Shown in pieces: positions 39,551-51,354 of a DNA stretch of 64,000 nucleotides. The DNA lies in contig JAFKAC010000024.1 of NCBI GenBank assembly GCA_025766275.1, positions 682,001-746,000 on the forward strand, in the 5' to 3' direction. The stretch's first letter is position 1, and every line of letters begins with the position of its first letter. Origin of the DNA: Lactarius indigo (lineage: Eukaryota > Basidiomycota > Agaricomycetes > Russulales > Russulaceae). The notes below the pieces were generated by a model. The model had not been told where the DNA came from and ran no database searches. It worked only from the letters and a program-made list of their open reading frames with translations. The position numbers were made by a program, and so were the translations under genes.

Positions 39551-42018
39551 GTTGAAGTTTAAATGCTGGGCTTGTTCGATCCACCACACAAAGCTCAACA
39601 ACCAAAAGTCACAATTCTGGTTCGCGACCAGGTTTGTTTGGTTATGTTTATCGACACATGTATTATGTAATAGGACGACTAGCTCAGTTGAGAGGGTCTA
39701 CTGTACGGACTCGGAACCATTCAACACGACATTGACACACAGAGTTCAACCCGGCCGGGAAGGGGGAAGCCCGTGTGTATCGCGTCACCGACACCAAATT
39801 CCGCAACCAAGGACCGGGGTCATTGGCCGAATGCAGGTGTGCACAGAGCCCAGAGATACTTAGCCACTGAAACGGGTCGGTGTGTAGGACGACAGAGTTC
39901 CGGAAGGTGGCGACCGACACTATCGAAGCACTGCACCACCGCAGCGATCGCTAATGGTGTCTGGCCATAAGGTCACATCGTTCATGAATCAACAAAGGCG
40001 ACGAACATACCGCGCGGACCCAGCGTTCTCAACGATTCCGAGTCACATCCCTTCACGTCTCTCGCGTGCTGTCTGGGTGCTGTGACCCTTTGGCTTTATC
40101 TCGTCGTTGCACTGTCGCGATTTGAGCTTTTCCTTTATCAAAAAATATCACTTGTCGAGATAGTCATTTGCAGATGCTCACCGAAGGCCCAGCGAAGGGA
40201 GTAGACGCAAGGTTTGACGCACGATCTCCATTTCGTAGGGCACTTGGAAATGGGGGAAGGCGCCGCAGCGCTGCATGGCAGCTAGGAGGTGAGTGTGAAG
40301 GGTGCTCACAAGGGACTCCAGGTGCCAATGAGAGACACAGCCTTCTGCGAGTGGCCTTAATCTGGACTTCTCGTCAGTTGCATGTCCGGTGGTCGTACAG
40401 CTGATTAACGGGAGAGAGAACAATCAAGGGTTCATCCGCGTGAACGGGCGGGTGTATTGTTGCTTATATGTGGACGCTCTCGGAGATTCGGACGAGAAGA
40501 TCTTGAAGAAGTAGAAGAGTGGGTTCAAGATCGTAGGTGCCCACGTCGATGCCTTTCAACATCATTTCGACATGAGACGTACAAACTGGACTTCCTGGCC
40601 ACACGATATTCCAGACCATAGGTCCAGAATTCGAAACTGCCGTGGAAACCTGTCTCGTCATTACCTCGACGCAAACTCATGGCCGGCCGGGTCTTAGCTG
40701 TTCCTCATACGCGTGCGTTATTGCATCACTTTCCTTCAGGCACTCTACGCCGATGAGAACATGCCGTAGACACGCCCCTCCGCTCACGTTCGCCTCCTCA
40801 CTCGATCATATCCTGGGGGACATGACATTAGGTTCCAGAACCTCGGAAATAACACTGGCTATAGCTTGTTAGACGTATCTGCCGACGCCTCGTTGGGGCC
40901 AGCGATAAGAGTCGCATTGCATGTATCTTTAGGCGGCATTATTGCTATGACACGACCATCGCTCGCCTCGGCGCTGTCCTTTTCCCATTTCGTGCGGACC
41001 TTGCAACGAGCTGTCTAGATGGGCTATAGGCCAGGTACGCCGCTGCCTCGTAGCCAAGGATTCCAGAAGCGGACAAACACAATTCGAACGATACCCGGAG
41101 TCACTAGATTGTGGTCTGTATTGCATCGGTACGTTATGTTCTGCAAGTCGTTTGCGGTCAAATGATCTTTCCTCATTGAGCCATACAGCAGCCGGCGCTG
41201 CGCTATCCCAGAATAACTTGATGAGACGTCTCTCATATCTATCTCCGTACTTGAAATGCTATACACCTTAACATAAATTCTACTCAGTGATCCGTTATTA
41301 CACCTCTGGCCTCGAGTTGTGGCCGGCTAGTTCTCGCTCCTTGCTGCTAGTTGGGCTCGTTCACTCCGCACAGAACATCCTCTTCCAAATCAATCGGGCT
41401 GCGGATTTAAGTCATCGAGGAACAACCTTGGCATGACAGAGATATAGTAACTGCCATGCGGCGGACCAGCTGACACCGTTTTCGACGTCGTTTATGTTAG
41501 GTCTGGCCTCTTTCCTCGGACTAAACACAGAGTCTGGTGTACGCGTTTAAGTTTGGCAGCTTCTTTGTTCACGAGTTATCAATGCCGTTAATCCGAGATA
41601 TGATTTACTGTCATCGAGCATGACGCTTGTGGCGCTTTGCACATTGACAACCTTCTCACGCGTGGATATTAAGGCTGGCACGAGCTCAGGGTAGCTCGTG
41701 GAGAGACATACGTTAAGGATTAATTTCGTTGTTCTTCTGACAAACCTATCCCACACCACATGACCTCTTTCGTGAACATAGAGTTTGCTTCCGTGAGTAA
41801 TCTTGGTCATTCAGAAGAGGCGTGGCAATCATCGAATCACTCGCACCAGGGTCATCGCGACTGCGAACTCGGATTAGATGGTATTAAATAGTCATTTGCA
41901 TGGACAGCGTTACAGATGTGAGGAATGTAGTTGGTTGTACACAAACGTGAGTGACTTTGTCGAAAAACATGTGATCTCGTCCCACAATCGTGTTTCAGTG
42001 GCCGAGTCGAGGGTGCTA
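39551..42018. other. About 2.5 kb without a supportable gene
   Basis: Only short unrelated open stretches on both strands. One A-box-like tract (near 39680) and one C2H2-like peptide (near 41900-41990) were considered and rejected. It may be decayed repeat DNA. Confidence 0.45.
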
Positions 42019-43377
42019 CTAAGGACGCGATGTGCGGGGCTTACGGCTTGCCTCTTCGCATGCCTTGCTACAGTAACGGCCGAGAGCTTCTTTCATGAAA
42101 CCACGGCACTCTTGACAGGTCGGTCCTAGGCCATCAGGAACCTCATTTCTGTCAGACCTCCGAGTCTTAGGGACCGAGTTGCCTGCAGCGGCGCACTCCC
42201 CGGTACAGGGTTTCTTTCTCGTCCCTCGAGATGACTGGCAATTCTCGCAGAGGTTTGAGGACGCTGTTTTCACAGCGGACTGCCGCGCATTGGTGTGGAC
42301 GGGGGGGCTGGCCGCGGAAGGGTGCGACGAGGGCGGCACAATTTGCTGCCCGGCGTATTGCAAAGCGGGCTGGTGGTAGCCAGGGGTACCAGGCGATACC
42401 GCACCGCGACGGCGTACGTTCAAGTTGCTGCATGATTCACTGCAGAACTCGGAATCAAGACGAGCAGGCATTTTTTGGCAGACCGAACAGCAAGGTGCGT
42501 ATCCAACAGAGATCGCACACCTATAAAAAAAAAAAACATTCAACGACGAACTCTCACTGGAGAACAGAAGGTACATACTTGATGTGCTCTTCACAATACT
42601 CACGTTGCTCGTTTATGTGCTGGTCGAAGATAGCTGGCTTATCACAGTGTGGCATTTTGCATCGAGGCAGATTATACCGGGTAGGATTGGAGCTGTGAGA
42701 TTGCGAAGGAACACGACCTTCGGATGCACATAGTTAGCGTGCATATTTTGAACTGCTAGAGGACATGAAAGGGGAAGAGGCTCACCTCCACTAGTCCTGG
42801 TGGTGGGCGAAGGCTGGAGCTCCGCGGTGACGTAAGGGGGAGGTACGCCGCCCCCTGAGGCGCGGTAGCCTCCCTCTGACCACTGTTGTCTCATCGGTGA
42901 AGCTGAGGTGATCGGAGGGACATGGGTAGCTGGTGGATTCGGAGCATATTGCCCTGAAAACGCGGATGAGCGCAGAGAATGATTAGAAAAATCCAGGCGC
43001 ACCCGAACTCGAAGGGACTGAACTCATGTTACCGGACTGGAGTGAGGTGCCACGGCCGCCGTTACTGGGCGATAGTGCAACATAGGGCCTATTTGACTGC
43101 TGGTAACCTTGAAGATATGGTGCAGCGACGCAATAGTGGGTAAGCGACCCGATGCTACTTCTCATGCAGCGAAAGTACTCACCTATTTGCGGCGGGGGGG
43201 AAGTCACAACTCCCGGAGGAGGGTGACTAGGGGGAGAGTAAACGGATGGGGTGCGGACCATGCCTGGACCCGCAAGATTACTCTCTACCCCCGGCTGGGA
43301 GGGTTGACCCCGCGCCCCTTGGACCGAAGGTGCGTACACTGTACGAGGTGGTGTTAACGAAGGGATAGTCGATGCAT
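42019..43377 (-). CDS. Twin-zinc-module protein, family member 1 (with extra Cys modules)
   Basis: Exon chain: an exon ending at 43183 (start unresolved), 43107-43003, 42953-42786, 42717-42579 and 42520-42019; all phases fit. A proline/serine/glycine-rich N-terminal half is followed by module 1, CKMPHCDKPAIF...REYCEEH (C-x4-C, then YC-x2-H), and module 2, CSVCQKMPARLDSEFCSESC (C-x2-C...FC-x3-C). Two further Cys groups follow: CENCQSSRGTRKKPCTGEC and CQECRGFMKEALGRYCSKAC. These are probably treble-clef-like zinc sites. In many mushroom proteins I recall similar modules ahead of a PARP-like domain, but none is visible here. No ATG could be fixed: the first-exon frame opens after a TGA near 43385, so an upstream exon is likely. 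Confidence 0.72.
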
Positions 43378-43399
43378 AACGTCACGCGCCGTACTTTGT

Positions 43400-46300
43400 C
43401 GTGTGGCACCGTCATGTCCGCGAGCTAGGTGCTGGTGGTAATACCCGTCCTGTGAGTTTGCCATGTCCCGTAGCGTTGTCCTTGTGCTTGGGTGTGCAGT
43501 TCCCGGGGAATCAGCCACGGGAAACTAATCGCTTAAATTCGTTAGTCGAGAGCCATGCATCGTTATCGTGCCATCCTCCGGGGGGGCGTCTCAGGACACA
43601 ACGGATGGAAATCGAAGCCAGGTTTCTCCCAATCAGGCCTTTGGTTAACGCCGCATCAGCGTGTTTTGAAATACTGACCACACACGACTTTGTCTCTAAT
43701 CATGGATTTCACACGCGTTTCGGAGAAGCGTCGGCACATGACAGATGGCACTTGAACGTGTAGACGCTGACTCGGACACCACGGGGCAACTGCGCAACTG
43801 TGCGACAATCGGGGAACACACGAGCTCCGATCTATCGGCGTATGATACAGTCCGCATTTCCCTTGAGCCCGTAATTCATATTTTAACAAAGAACCATACT
43901 CGTATTCCGCAGGGAACGAATTCTGTGTTGGAAGTGCGCCCCAGTCGGGAGCATTTGCGTTTTGATAGATAGTGAATTCCTAAGCGGAACTTGCTTGTAG
44001 CACGCGAGATCCATTGAACCTTACGGTGTAACGCACTTGGTGCTGACCGGCGAACATGTGAATGCGAAGCCTTTCACTTGGAACGTGACATGTATACGCA
44101 CGACCTTGACAGGGGTTTTCACATAACCCTCGCTTGCCTCCACGCCTGCAGAAGTTGAGACGCACGATCGATGTACGCTGACATCATGAACATCGGATAG
44201 CCTTTCGTCTTTTTAGGAGGAATTGAGCAGAGACATGCATAAGCAGACGTGCCAGAGGGTGTGCACTCCTCGGCGCATTGGGTGATGGAAATTACAAACT
44301 GGTCAAAACTCCGACATTACTGAAGAAGTACACCACATCATGATATCCACAGCCGCTCAACGAAGAACCGTGTCTCTCACTTGATCACATCTTCCTCTCT
44401 GCGACAAATACGTCACTGAAAAGGGAAAAGCGTACCGCATGTGAGGATTACCTGCCGGCGGGTATTTTTCTCGAAAGCAGCGTGGGAAACCTGTCGCGTT
44501 ACAGTATTCCGCATCTTCTCTCGCCGGGACATGAACTCGGGTCGCTTTCATCGGATAGTCTTGGACTTCTGAGGACGCATGGAGGCTTGAGTCATAGTCG
44601 GTGTATCGAAATAGTAGGAAGACCTGATGACGAGGGCTGGGTCGGAACAAAGGCGCATTCCATGTGTTCCGGGCTCGAGCCAACAGCTGACTCTGACGCT
44701 GGCACCTTCATGCGGGCTTAATTCTCACCGGCTCACGGAGGTAACAACACGAGGATCCGTAATACAACCACAGCATGATGCCGCGAAGTCCACGAAATCC
44801 GGCACATCTCCTCGGGCACCCGCCTCAGGCACTCGCGAAGGGTTCAACTAAACTTTTGGCACTACCAGTACAACAGTGGAGGCGCGCCACAATCTATTGA
44901 GGTTGTTGAGCGCTTTTGCTGTATTGTACAAACCGTGAGCAAGAGAAGTCCTGACAGCCACGCATCGCGATCCCGAAACCCCGACTGAAGCTACGACGAC
45001 ACCTGTCAAAGGGAAACTTCTTAGCTCGCAAGACAGTCAAAAGGACAGGACTCATGTTCCAAGTGCTGTCCCTTGCCGTTGAAGTCGAAAAAGGGGTGGA
45101 CGATGGGTGAAATGATTCCGCAATGGGACTCCGACAAGGAAGAGGGTCACGGAAACGAGAGAAATTATCGTATGTAGCGGGCCTCACCCCATACACCAGT
45201 ACACCCAAGGAACGAGTGAAGGAAGGCAAGACTTGGAAAGGGATCGATCATCCTCGATACAATCGGAGAACGCAATTTCCGGGCAGACAATTTGGTGTCG
45301 CCCTTGCACCCCGTACGACATCAGGAATGAGCGAGGCGCATCCTAGTGCCCATTGTGGCACCCAGACACCTGTGGCCTGTATATCGTAGTAGGAGATCTG
45401 GCTATCTCTGCCGCACAAAATGAAAATGTCCACGCCTATGGGCGCATCAGTCTCTCCGAAGTCCACGGCCGTGGACGAAGACGCTCTGTGGCCTCCTTCT
45501 GATCTAGAGAGCGGAGAGTAAATCGCGATTGATGGCCTTGCATGTGCGCGGTTCAATACACGTTGAGGTGGTGCGGCGCCTGGAGGGCACAGGCGCAATA
45601 CTGTATCATAGCTCTTCGCCTGAATCCCACTAGCTTCCAAGTTGACACCCCGCCTCGCGCGCCTAAAAGGCGCTTAGTTCGGTCAGCTGTCCAGCAATGC
45701 GGCATCTATTGATGTCGCATCAAAAACACGAAGAGGGCTGCAAGAATTGGTATAAGATGACTGTAAGCGCGATTCGGAACTGCGGCGGAACTGACGTACT
45801 GACGCATGTTCAGCGTCTATAGCAGACAGGTGACGCTCCTCCCAGGAAGATAAGATAAGGAACTAACAGATAAGATGCTTTGCTGGAAAGTCGGGTATGC
45901 GGTGGATTGCCAATTTCAAAAGATACTAGGTCTGTTGCAGGTACGGTACGTGGCTATGCAAAAACGTGACTTTTTGCACGGACTAGATTTGGGATAGTAA
46001 GTTAGGACTCCTCGGATAACACCGCAAAAGCACGAGGGGGGTTAGCATCGCGCTGTTTGGACACTGAACCCTCTTAAGACGACCAAGTCAAGGAGTCGGA
46101 CCGCTCGTCTTGGACTCGCGGAGGTTTCGACACATCTCATACGATGAGATCTGCGTCCAATTCATAGAAATTCGGGCCAAGAGACGACGAGGTCTAAGGG
46201 TTCACATACCGGGAAATTCGCCCCTTAGCCAACTACGTGAAGAAGTTAAAACCAAGGACCGGGATCCTAGCAATGAATCATGGTCGGAAATCCGTACGAT

Positions 46301-46761
46301 TGCCCCCAGGAGATCCGCGACTTACAGCCCGAACCGTGGGACTGTCAACGTTACAATCTCACCTTCGGTTGACGTTGCGGAGATGAACTAGTTCTTCAAT
46401 GGTCAACACGGCGGTCAGGTCGTATCTCGTCGCGTGGCAAAGGCCAAGAAAGTCCAAAGTAGGCCGTTGTTTATCCGTATTTATGTGATTTGAAGCAAAA
46501 CCCAACACAACGAAAAAAGGGACGTGCCTGGCTTGACCCGACATTCGAAACATTCGACCTCAGCTCAAGATTGCAAACGATTCAACGATGATGGCCAACA
46601 ATATCTTCACATTGCAATAAATTTTATTGGGGACCAGAAAGAACATTGGTCCGATGCAAGAACAAAGACGACAATGTGCTACAAAAGCCACTGCAGCCAT
46701 AAACAGGGCCACTACATACGAGCGTTGACATAAAAGTCGATTCAATATGAGAGAACTGGTA
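43400..46761. other. About 3.4 kb without a supportable gene
   Basis: A 130-codon open stretch (45640-45248, minus) is the longest and has no recognisable domain. No clear fourth zinc-module gene or transposon remnant was found between family members 1 and 2. Confidence 0.45.
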
Positions 46762-48024
46762 CTAGTAACTTGGAATCGGGACACCGTGCTTGTTGCAACT
46801 AGGTCCCCCACAATACTTGTGGCCATACTTGCGAGGCCAGACTCCGCAATGTCTACAAGTCTTCTCTATTCTGCGTTCCAGCCCCGCGCTAAGGATAATG
46901 TAAGGGTGGTATGAACAAGGAAAAGCAGCGACGTATGACGTACTATATATGTCGTGGACTGCACCACTCCCAAAATTCACCGGACTGTTGATCAAAGAAC
47001 GTGGGTCGATTGCACTCTGGCAGCCTACAGTTGTATTCTACAAAAATGGTCATTTGAAACGAAAACCACCAACGTTAACAACACTACTCACGACGACCTT
47101 GTGCGGGCCTGTATCCAGGACTCTTTGGTCGATGCTCGTCCATGTTGTCGTATTCAAAAGTGTCCTGATACTGAGACGCTACGCCGCCTTCTTGAGGTTG
47201 AATTGCCCGGTATTGAGAATGAGAAGTAGCGCGCGTCAGGGGAGCAGCAGCGGGTTGATACAATTGATTGCTTGAGCGAGAACCATCCGAGGCGTTCATA
47301 CTGTAGCCGTGGGAAACAACCTGCGACCCAGGATACGAGGCATTGGTCGTGTCATATGACTGTGTGGGAGGGTAATAGGCTGTCGACTGTCCAGTGTAGC
47401 TGTGTTGGGCAGCACTGCCGGCGGTAGGGTAATTGACCGCCGACTGTCCTGTGTGGCTTTGTTGTTGGACAGAGCTGTTAGAGGGAGCGTAAAGCGTTGA
47501 TGACTGTCCGGAGCGGCCGCGTTGCATAGAGCCGCTGGCGGAAGAGTAATGACCTGCTGACTGTCCGGAGGGGGTACGTTGGACAGAACTGCTGGCGGAG
47601 GGATAATGGGTGGTTGCCGACTGCCCCGATGGGCTACGTTGGAGGGAGCCGTTGGTGGGAGACGAATGCGGCTCTGGGAACGCAGGGTTCCCAGTGGCGG
47701 TCGCATAGCCGGCGTAAGGATCGAGGTACCCTTGTTGAGCTTGGGGGGCTCCGGTGTTGTAGGACGGGTATACCGTGACTTTGGAAATCAACACGTCAGT
47801 TCGTTGTTGGGCGGAATTGGGGACGGGGTACCACTTTGTTCTGGATAGTCGCTCCTCGGCGGGACTTGTGGTGGTGAAGTAGAAGTCTGGTATCTTGTCT
47901 GGGAAACAGACTGTCGTTGCTGTTGTTGTCGTTGCTGTTGTTGTTGTTGTTGTTGTTGTTGGGGTACGTTCTGTGCACCTGTCTGCTGCTGAGTGCCGTA
48001 CTGATTGGGGTGGTAGTAGCTCAT
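46762..48024 (-). CDS. Twin-zinc-module protein, family member 2 (Q/S-rich)
   Basis: ATG 48024 has the context CCACCATGAG. Exons 48024-47835, 47778-47092, 47037-46944 and 46888-46762 sum to 1098 nt, 365 residues. The N-terminus is glutamine-rich, encoded by a CAA/CAG microsatellite (about 47920-47965). The middle is a degenerate repeat of SGQS-containing units of about 22 residues (SPSGQS, TPSGQS, RSGQS, HTGQS, YTGQS), suggesting internal duplication. The C-terminus carries module 1, CRLPECNRPTFFDQQ...WEWCSPRH, and module 2, CRHCGVWPRKYGHKYCGGPSC. The zinc-ligand pattern matches its neighbours at 42.0 and 48.9 kb. The low-complexity N-terminal part is probably disordered. The function is unknown. 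Confidence 0.82.
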
Positions 48025-48902
48025 GGTGGAGTGAACAAATAGGATAAGGGGGGGTCCTTGAGTGGTTCTTGCAAGTCTTTATCCATATCGTCCATGGCGG
48101 CGCAACAGTGCCTCGGACAAGCCGCGTTGCGACACCGCACACAAACAGACTCCCACACTAGCAACTATGCTCAAACTGTCAGGTGGTCACAACATCGGCG
48201 GCGGTTCTGCAATCGGAATACCTGATGGATGGACTGATTCCGAAGCATCAAGGTCCAACGTAATTTCCACCCCCCCCCCCCCCGCAATCGTATTGTGGCG
48301 GTTCCTGAAGAGATGAAATCGATGGTAAAAGAAAAACCCCTCTTTCTCACACATGGGGACGGCACGCGCCGAGACTCCATTCGCTCACACCGCGATACCC
48401 ATTGTGCTGTAGGGCTCGTGACGCCCACGTCAGAGTGGTGAGTGCGTGACTATCGCGCGACCCCTCGGGGGCACCGGGCAAAGGTAATAAGCGCCTCGTC
48501 ATTCAAGTGTTCTATTTTGAGCCTCGCATGCCGATAAACTCGAATTGCTTTTTCAAAAAGGCAATAATGCGAGCTCTCGAAGAGCCACTGTAAGTTTTCA
48601 GTTCGTGAGCGTCGTCGGCGATGTTGGTAATGATCTGGAAAAACGGGGGCTTGAACCCGCTTCGGCGTTCACGAGCGATTGGCCCCAGATTGGGATCGTG
48701 AATGAGCGAATCGAATAGTCATATGTGACATCGTCGCCATCGGACTTACACTAGTCGTTGGCCCATCAAGAATCGTGGCATGTAACTGTATGAATGGAAC
48801 CGATAGCGACGTAATAGGTACAATTGCATTATCATATGACGATCTTTGTTTTGCTTGCTATATAGAAGTTACATGTGTTGTTGTTGTTATCTGCGACCAT
48901 TA
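48025..48902. other. Intergenic between family members 3 and 2
   Basis: Upstream region of member 2 and downstream of member 3. It includes a 14-C homopolymer near 48270-48283. No gene is supported. Confidence 0.55.
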
Positions 48903-50127
48903 TTACCGCGACCTGGTTTGGGGTTCCCGTCGAGTCACCTGTACGCCGTAGTAGGACCCTTGGACCTGAAGTGCTTGGCGTTCCTGCTCCTTGCAGACGC
49001 GACCACACACGCGCTCGCCCGAGCGGCGTGGACGCCTCTTGCACATCGTGCAGGGCTTCGCGAATCCCGTTTCTATCGCCTGTCTGCAGATCATTCGCAA
49101 GCTCAATTTCAAAAGAGAGTTTTTTTTTTTCGCCAGAAGCGACACACGCACAATTCATGGCCATGCCCGCAATACTCCATCTGCTCTTGTTCGGTAACAT
49201 TGTAGTACGCCTTGTACTGACAGTTAGGAATGATGCATCTTTGCTGTGTCCCGCCGCTGGGGTTGTTCGCCTCCCGGGTCTGCATCAACTGTGGTGAGGA
49301 CGGACCGTAGTGTTGCGATGAGGCTAACTGCGTCGTGAGCACCATCGTATACAACTGCAACTGAAAGCAGAACAGGCGCACAACGGCGTTGTCGTTCGAC
49401 TGGAGGCTGGGTCGAGGGGGGTAGGCTATAGTCCGCTCCAGGCCGTCGACCGGCGTGTGGATCGGTATGCGAGGGGCGCCGTCCCGCGATGACAGGAGCA
49501 GGGGTCCATCCGGCAGCAGAGAGATGCTGATGATCTGTTGATGGGGGGGTGAACACCACACACCACGGCCGTCTCGCCCGTACGAGTAGTATGACTCACA
49601 ATCCTGCGGCAGACCCGAAATGTTGAGTTGAGGAGAAACGGCGGCAGTCTGAGGCCCAGACTGTTCAAATTTGTGGCCCCGGCGCGTATCACGGGGCGTC
49701 GAACCTGAAGCGCCGCCCCCTGTGAACTGTGGTGCGCCGGCTGCTGTCACGGCGGTAGTACGTGCGGCAGCTTGGACGGGCGCTGGATATGCCGCTGAAA
49801 AGTGGCACCCCCGTTGTCAGCGCGTACGTGAGAGAGAGAGAGACCAGAGTGGGACGACCGACGCACCCGCGTGTCGCTGTGGAGCTTCTGATGCAGCTGC
49901 TATCTGATTTAGCTCGGGGTAGTAGGGACCTGCTGCAACGGGTGCGCCATTCTGTTGGCGACTCCGGAACTGTGATGCTTTTTTTCCAAGTTAGCCCAGC
50001 GTCAGTGTCCTGCCGCTTGCGACGGAGCATGTCCAGTTAACTCACAGGCGACATTATGATCGAAAGAGGCAGCTCCATTCGAAGGAGGATTACCCCATGA
50101 TTGGGTGTAAGGATCGTAACCACTCAT
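48903..50127 (-). CDS. Twin-zinc-module protein, family member 3
   Basis: Exons 50127-50046, 49977-49867, 49794-49600, 49534-49401, 49327-49152 and 49083-48903 sum to 879 nt, 292 residues. The start MSGYDPYTQSW resembles member 2 (MSYYHPNQYG). A glutamine/proline/serine-rich region precedes module 1, CIIPNCQYKAYYN...MEYCGHGH, and module 2, CTMCKRRPRRSGERVCGRVC. The intron 49400-49328 has a weak donor (GTCGAA); an alternative acceptor 33 nt earlier also keeps frame. The order of the two modules and the intron between them are the same as in members 1 and 2. Confidence 0.78.
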
Positions 50128-51354
50128 GGATGACTTCGAAAAGGTGATGGAAGTGGTCGTTGGTTGGTTGGGTCGTACACTCAAGCTGAATACTGCTTTC
50201 TGTCAGGGGAGTAGTGCCAGTGCCAGTGAGAATGAGCTCTGGGCTCGCCAGTGTCTGCAGGGCGCTATTAATGCACGGGACTCTCATGAATTTGTATAAA
50301 TATTTCCACGACATTGCGCCAGTGATCTCGAGCGCTGTATTTCTCCCTTTCGGACCCTCTATCTTTTAGTTATAAAAAAGACAAGTTGGCACTGGTGCAC
50401 AGCAAAAGACGTTATGAAGTTGATACGTGTTCGGCTGCAAAGTGAAAGAGCGACGGCGGCCGGAACCAGACGAATGCGGCAACATGATATGGTTATGGGA
50501 CAGGCGCAATCGACACTGGATGTGCGGTGATCATCATCACGCATCACATCACGGCACGGCACGTTCCATGGCGGCCGCACCGACCAAGGGCGTCAGTTTC
50601 TCGTGCATGGATACGGCGCAAAGCAAAAACCTGCCGACCCGCCAACGAACAACCTCTGGGATCAGTGGCAGATCTCGACTTGAGGACAAGCAAAGGGCGA
50701 CCCAAGACGGAAATGAAACTCAACTGGCGAATTACCTCGTACCCAGCTCCCCGTCCCCCACCGCCTTCGGGGCGCAAAGAAGCACTCATGCTCTTGCCCG
50801 AATAGGGAGGGACTGGGCTGGCGCTGCTGAGCACGAAAACAAAACAAGTGCCGGGCGTAGTTCGTACACCCAACACCTGTAGGACAAGCCAGCCCTGATC
50901 GATCCCGTGGAGAGCGGATCTCCGTACGGCAGAATCTCATCGGGGAATCGCATCGGGCACCGTCCACACACGTCGACTGGGCCTCGCTTCGTCTCTCGGT
51001 GACCGGCCCGAAATTAGCGAGAATTAGTTTTGGTCAGTGCGCGAGTTCGTCGTTCAGTACAGTAACACCCTGCTGCACACATACACACACACGCTCCGAA
51101 ATGGAGAACATCGCCGAGCGCGTCCAAGGAGCCCATGGGAAAGTTCTGCGCTGCCAGAAACTAATGGATAAATCTCGGGCGGTGTACGTACACGCCAATC
51201 ACTGCAGGACATGCGGACATTCTCTTTGGATGCTTCTCCTGTCACAAGGGGGTAGACCGCATCTTGAGCGGTGTGTGATCGTGTGTGTCCTTTTCTAAGG
51301 TAGCCGAGAGGGACCCCCAAACGTCGCATCGCATGTGCCCCCTTCTCCTCCCAC
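50128..51354. other. About 1.2 kb without a supportable gene
   Basis: Contains the upstream region of family member 3 and the 3' flank of ORC1. Open stretches on both strands lack domains and splice support. Confidence 0.5.

Noticed and set aside
39671..39770. tRNA-like stretch (TAGCTCAGTTGAGAGG, later GTTCAACCC)
   Set aside because: A-box-like and B-box-like motifs are present, but no acceptor stem pairs and the T-stem does not close. Probably chance or a relic.
41878..42129. Open frame with a C2H2-like peptide YRCEECSWLYTN...H...H
   Set aside because: A single weak motif in a stretch without splice or homology support, antisense to the 3' end of the zinc-module gene.
48625..48730. Minus-strand T-arm-like GCGGGTTCAAGCCCCC
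   Set aside because: The T-stem has mismatches, and no D-arm, anticodon stem or acceptor stem could be found upstream.
42019..50127. PARP-like catalytic domain expected after the zinc modules
   Set aside because: Downstream sequence of all three genes shows no such domain; all three coding chains end soon after the Cys modules.
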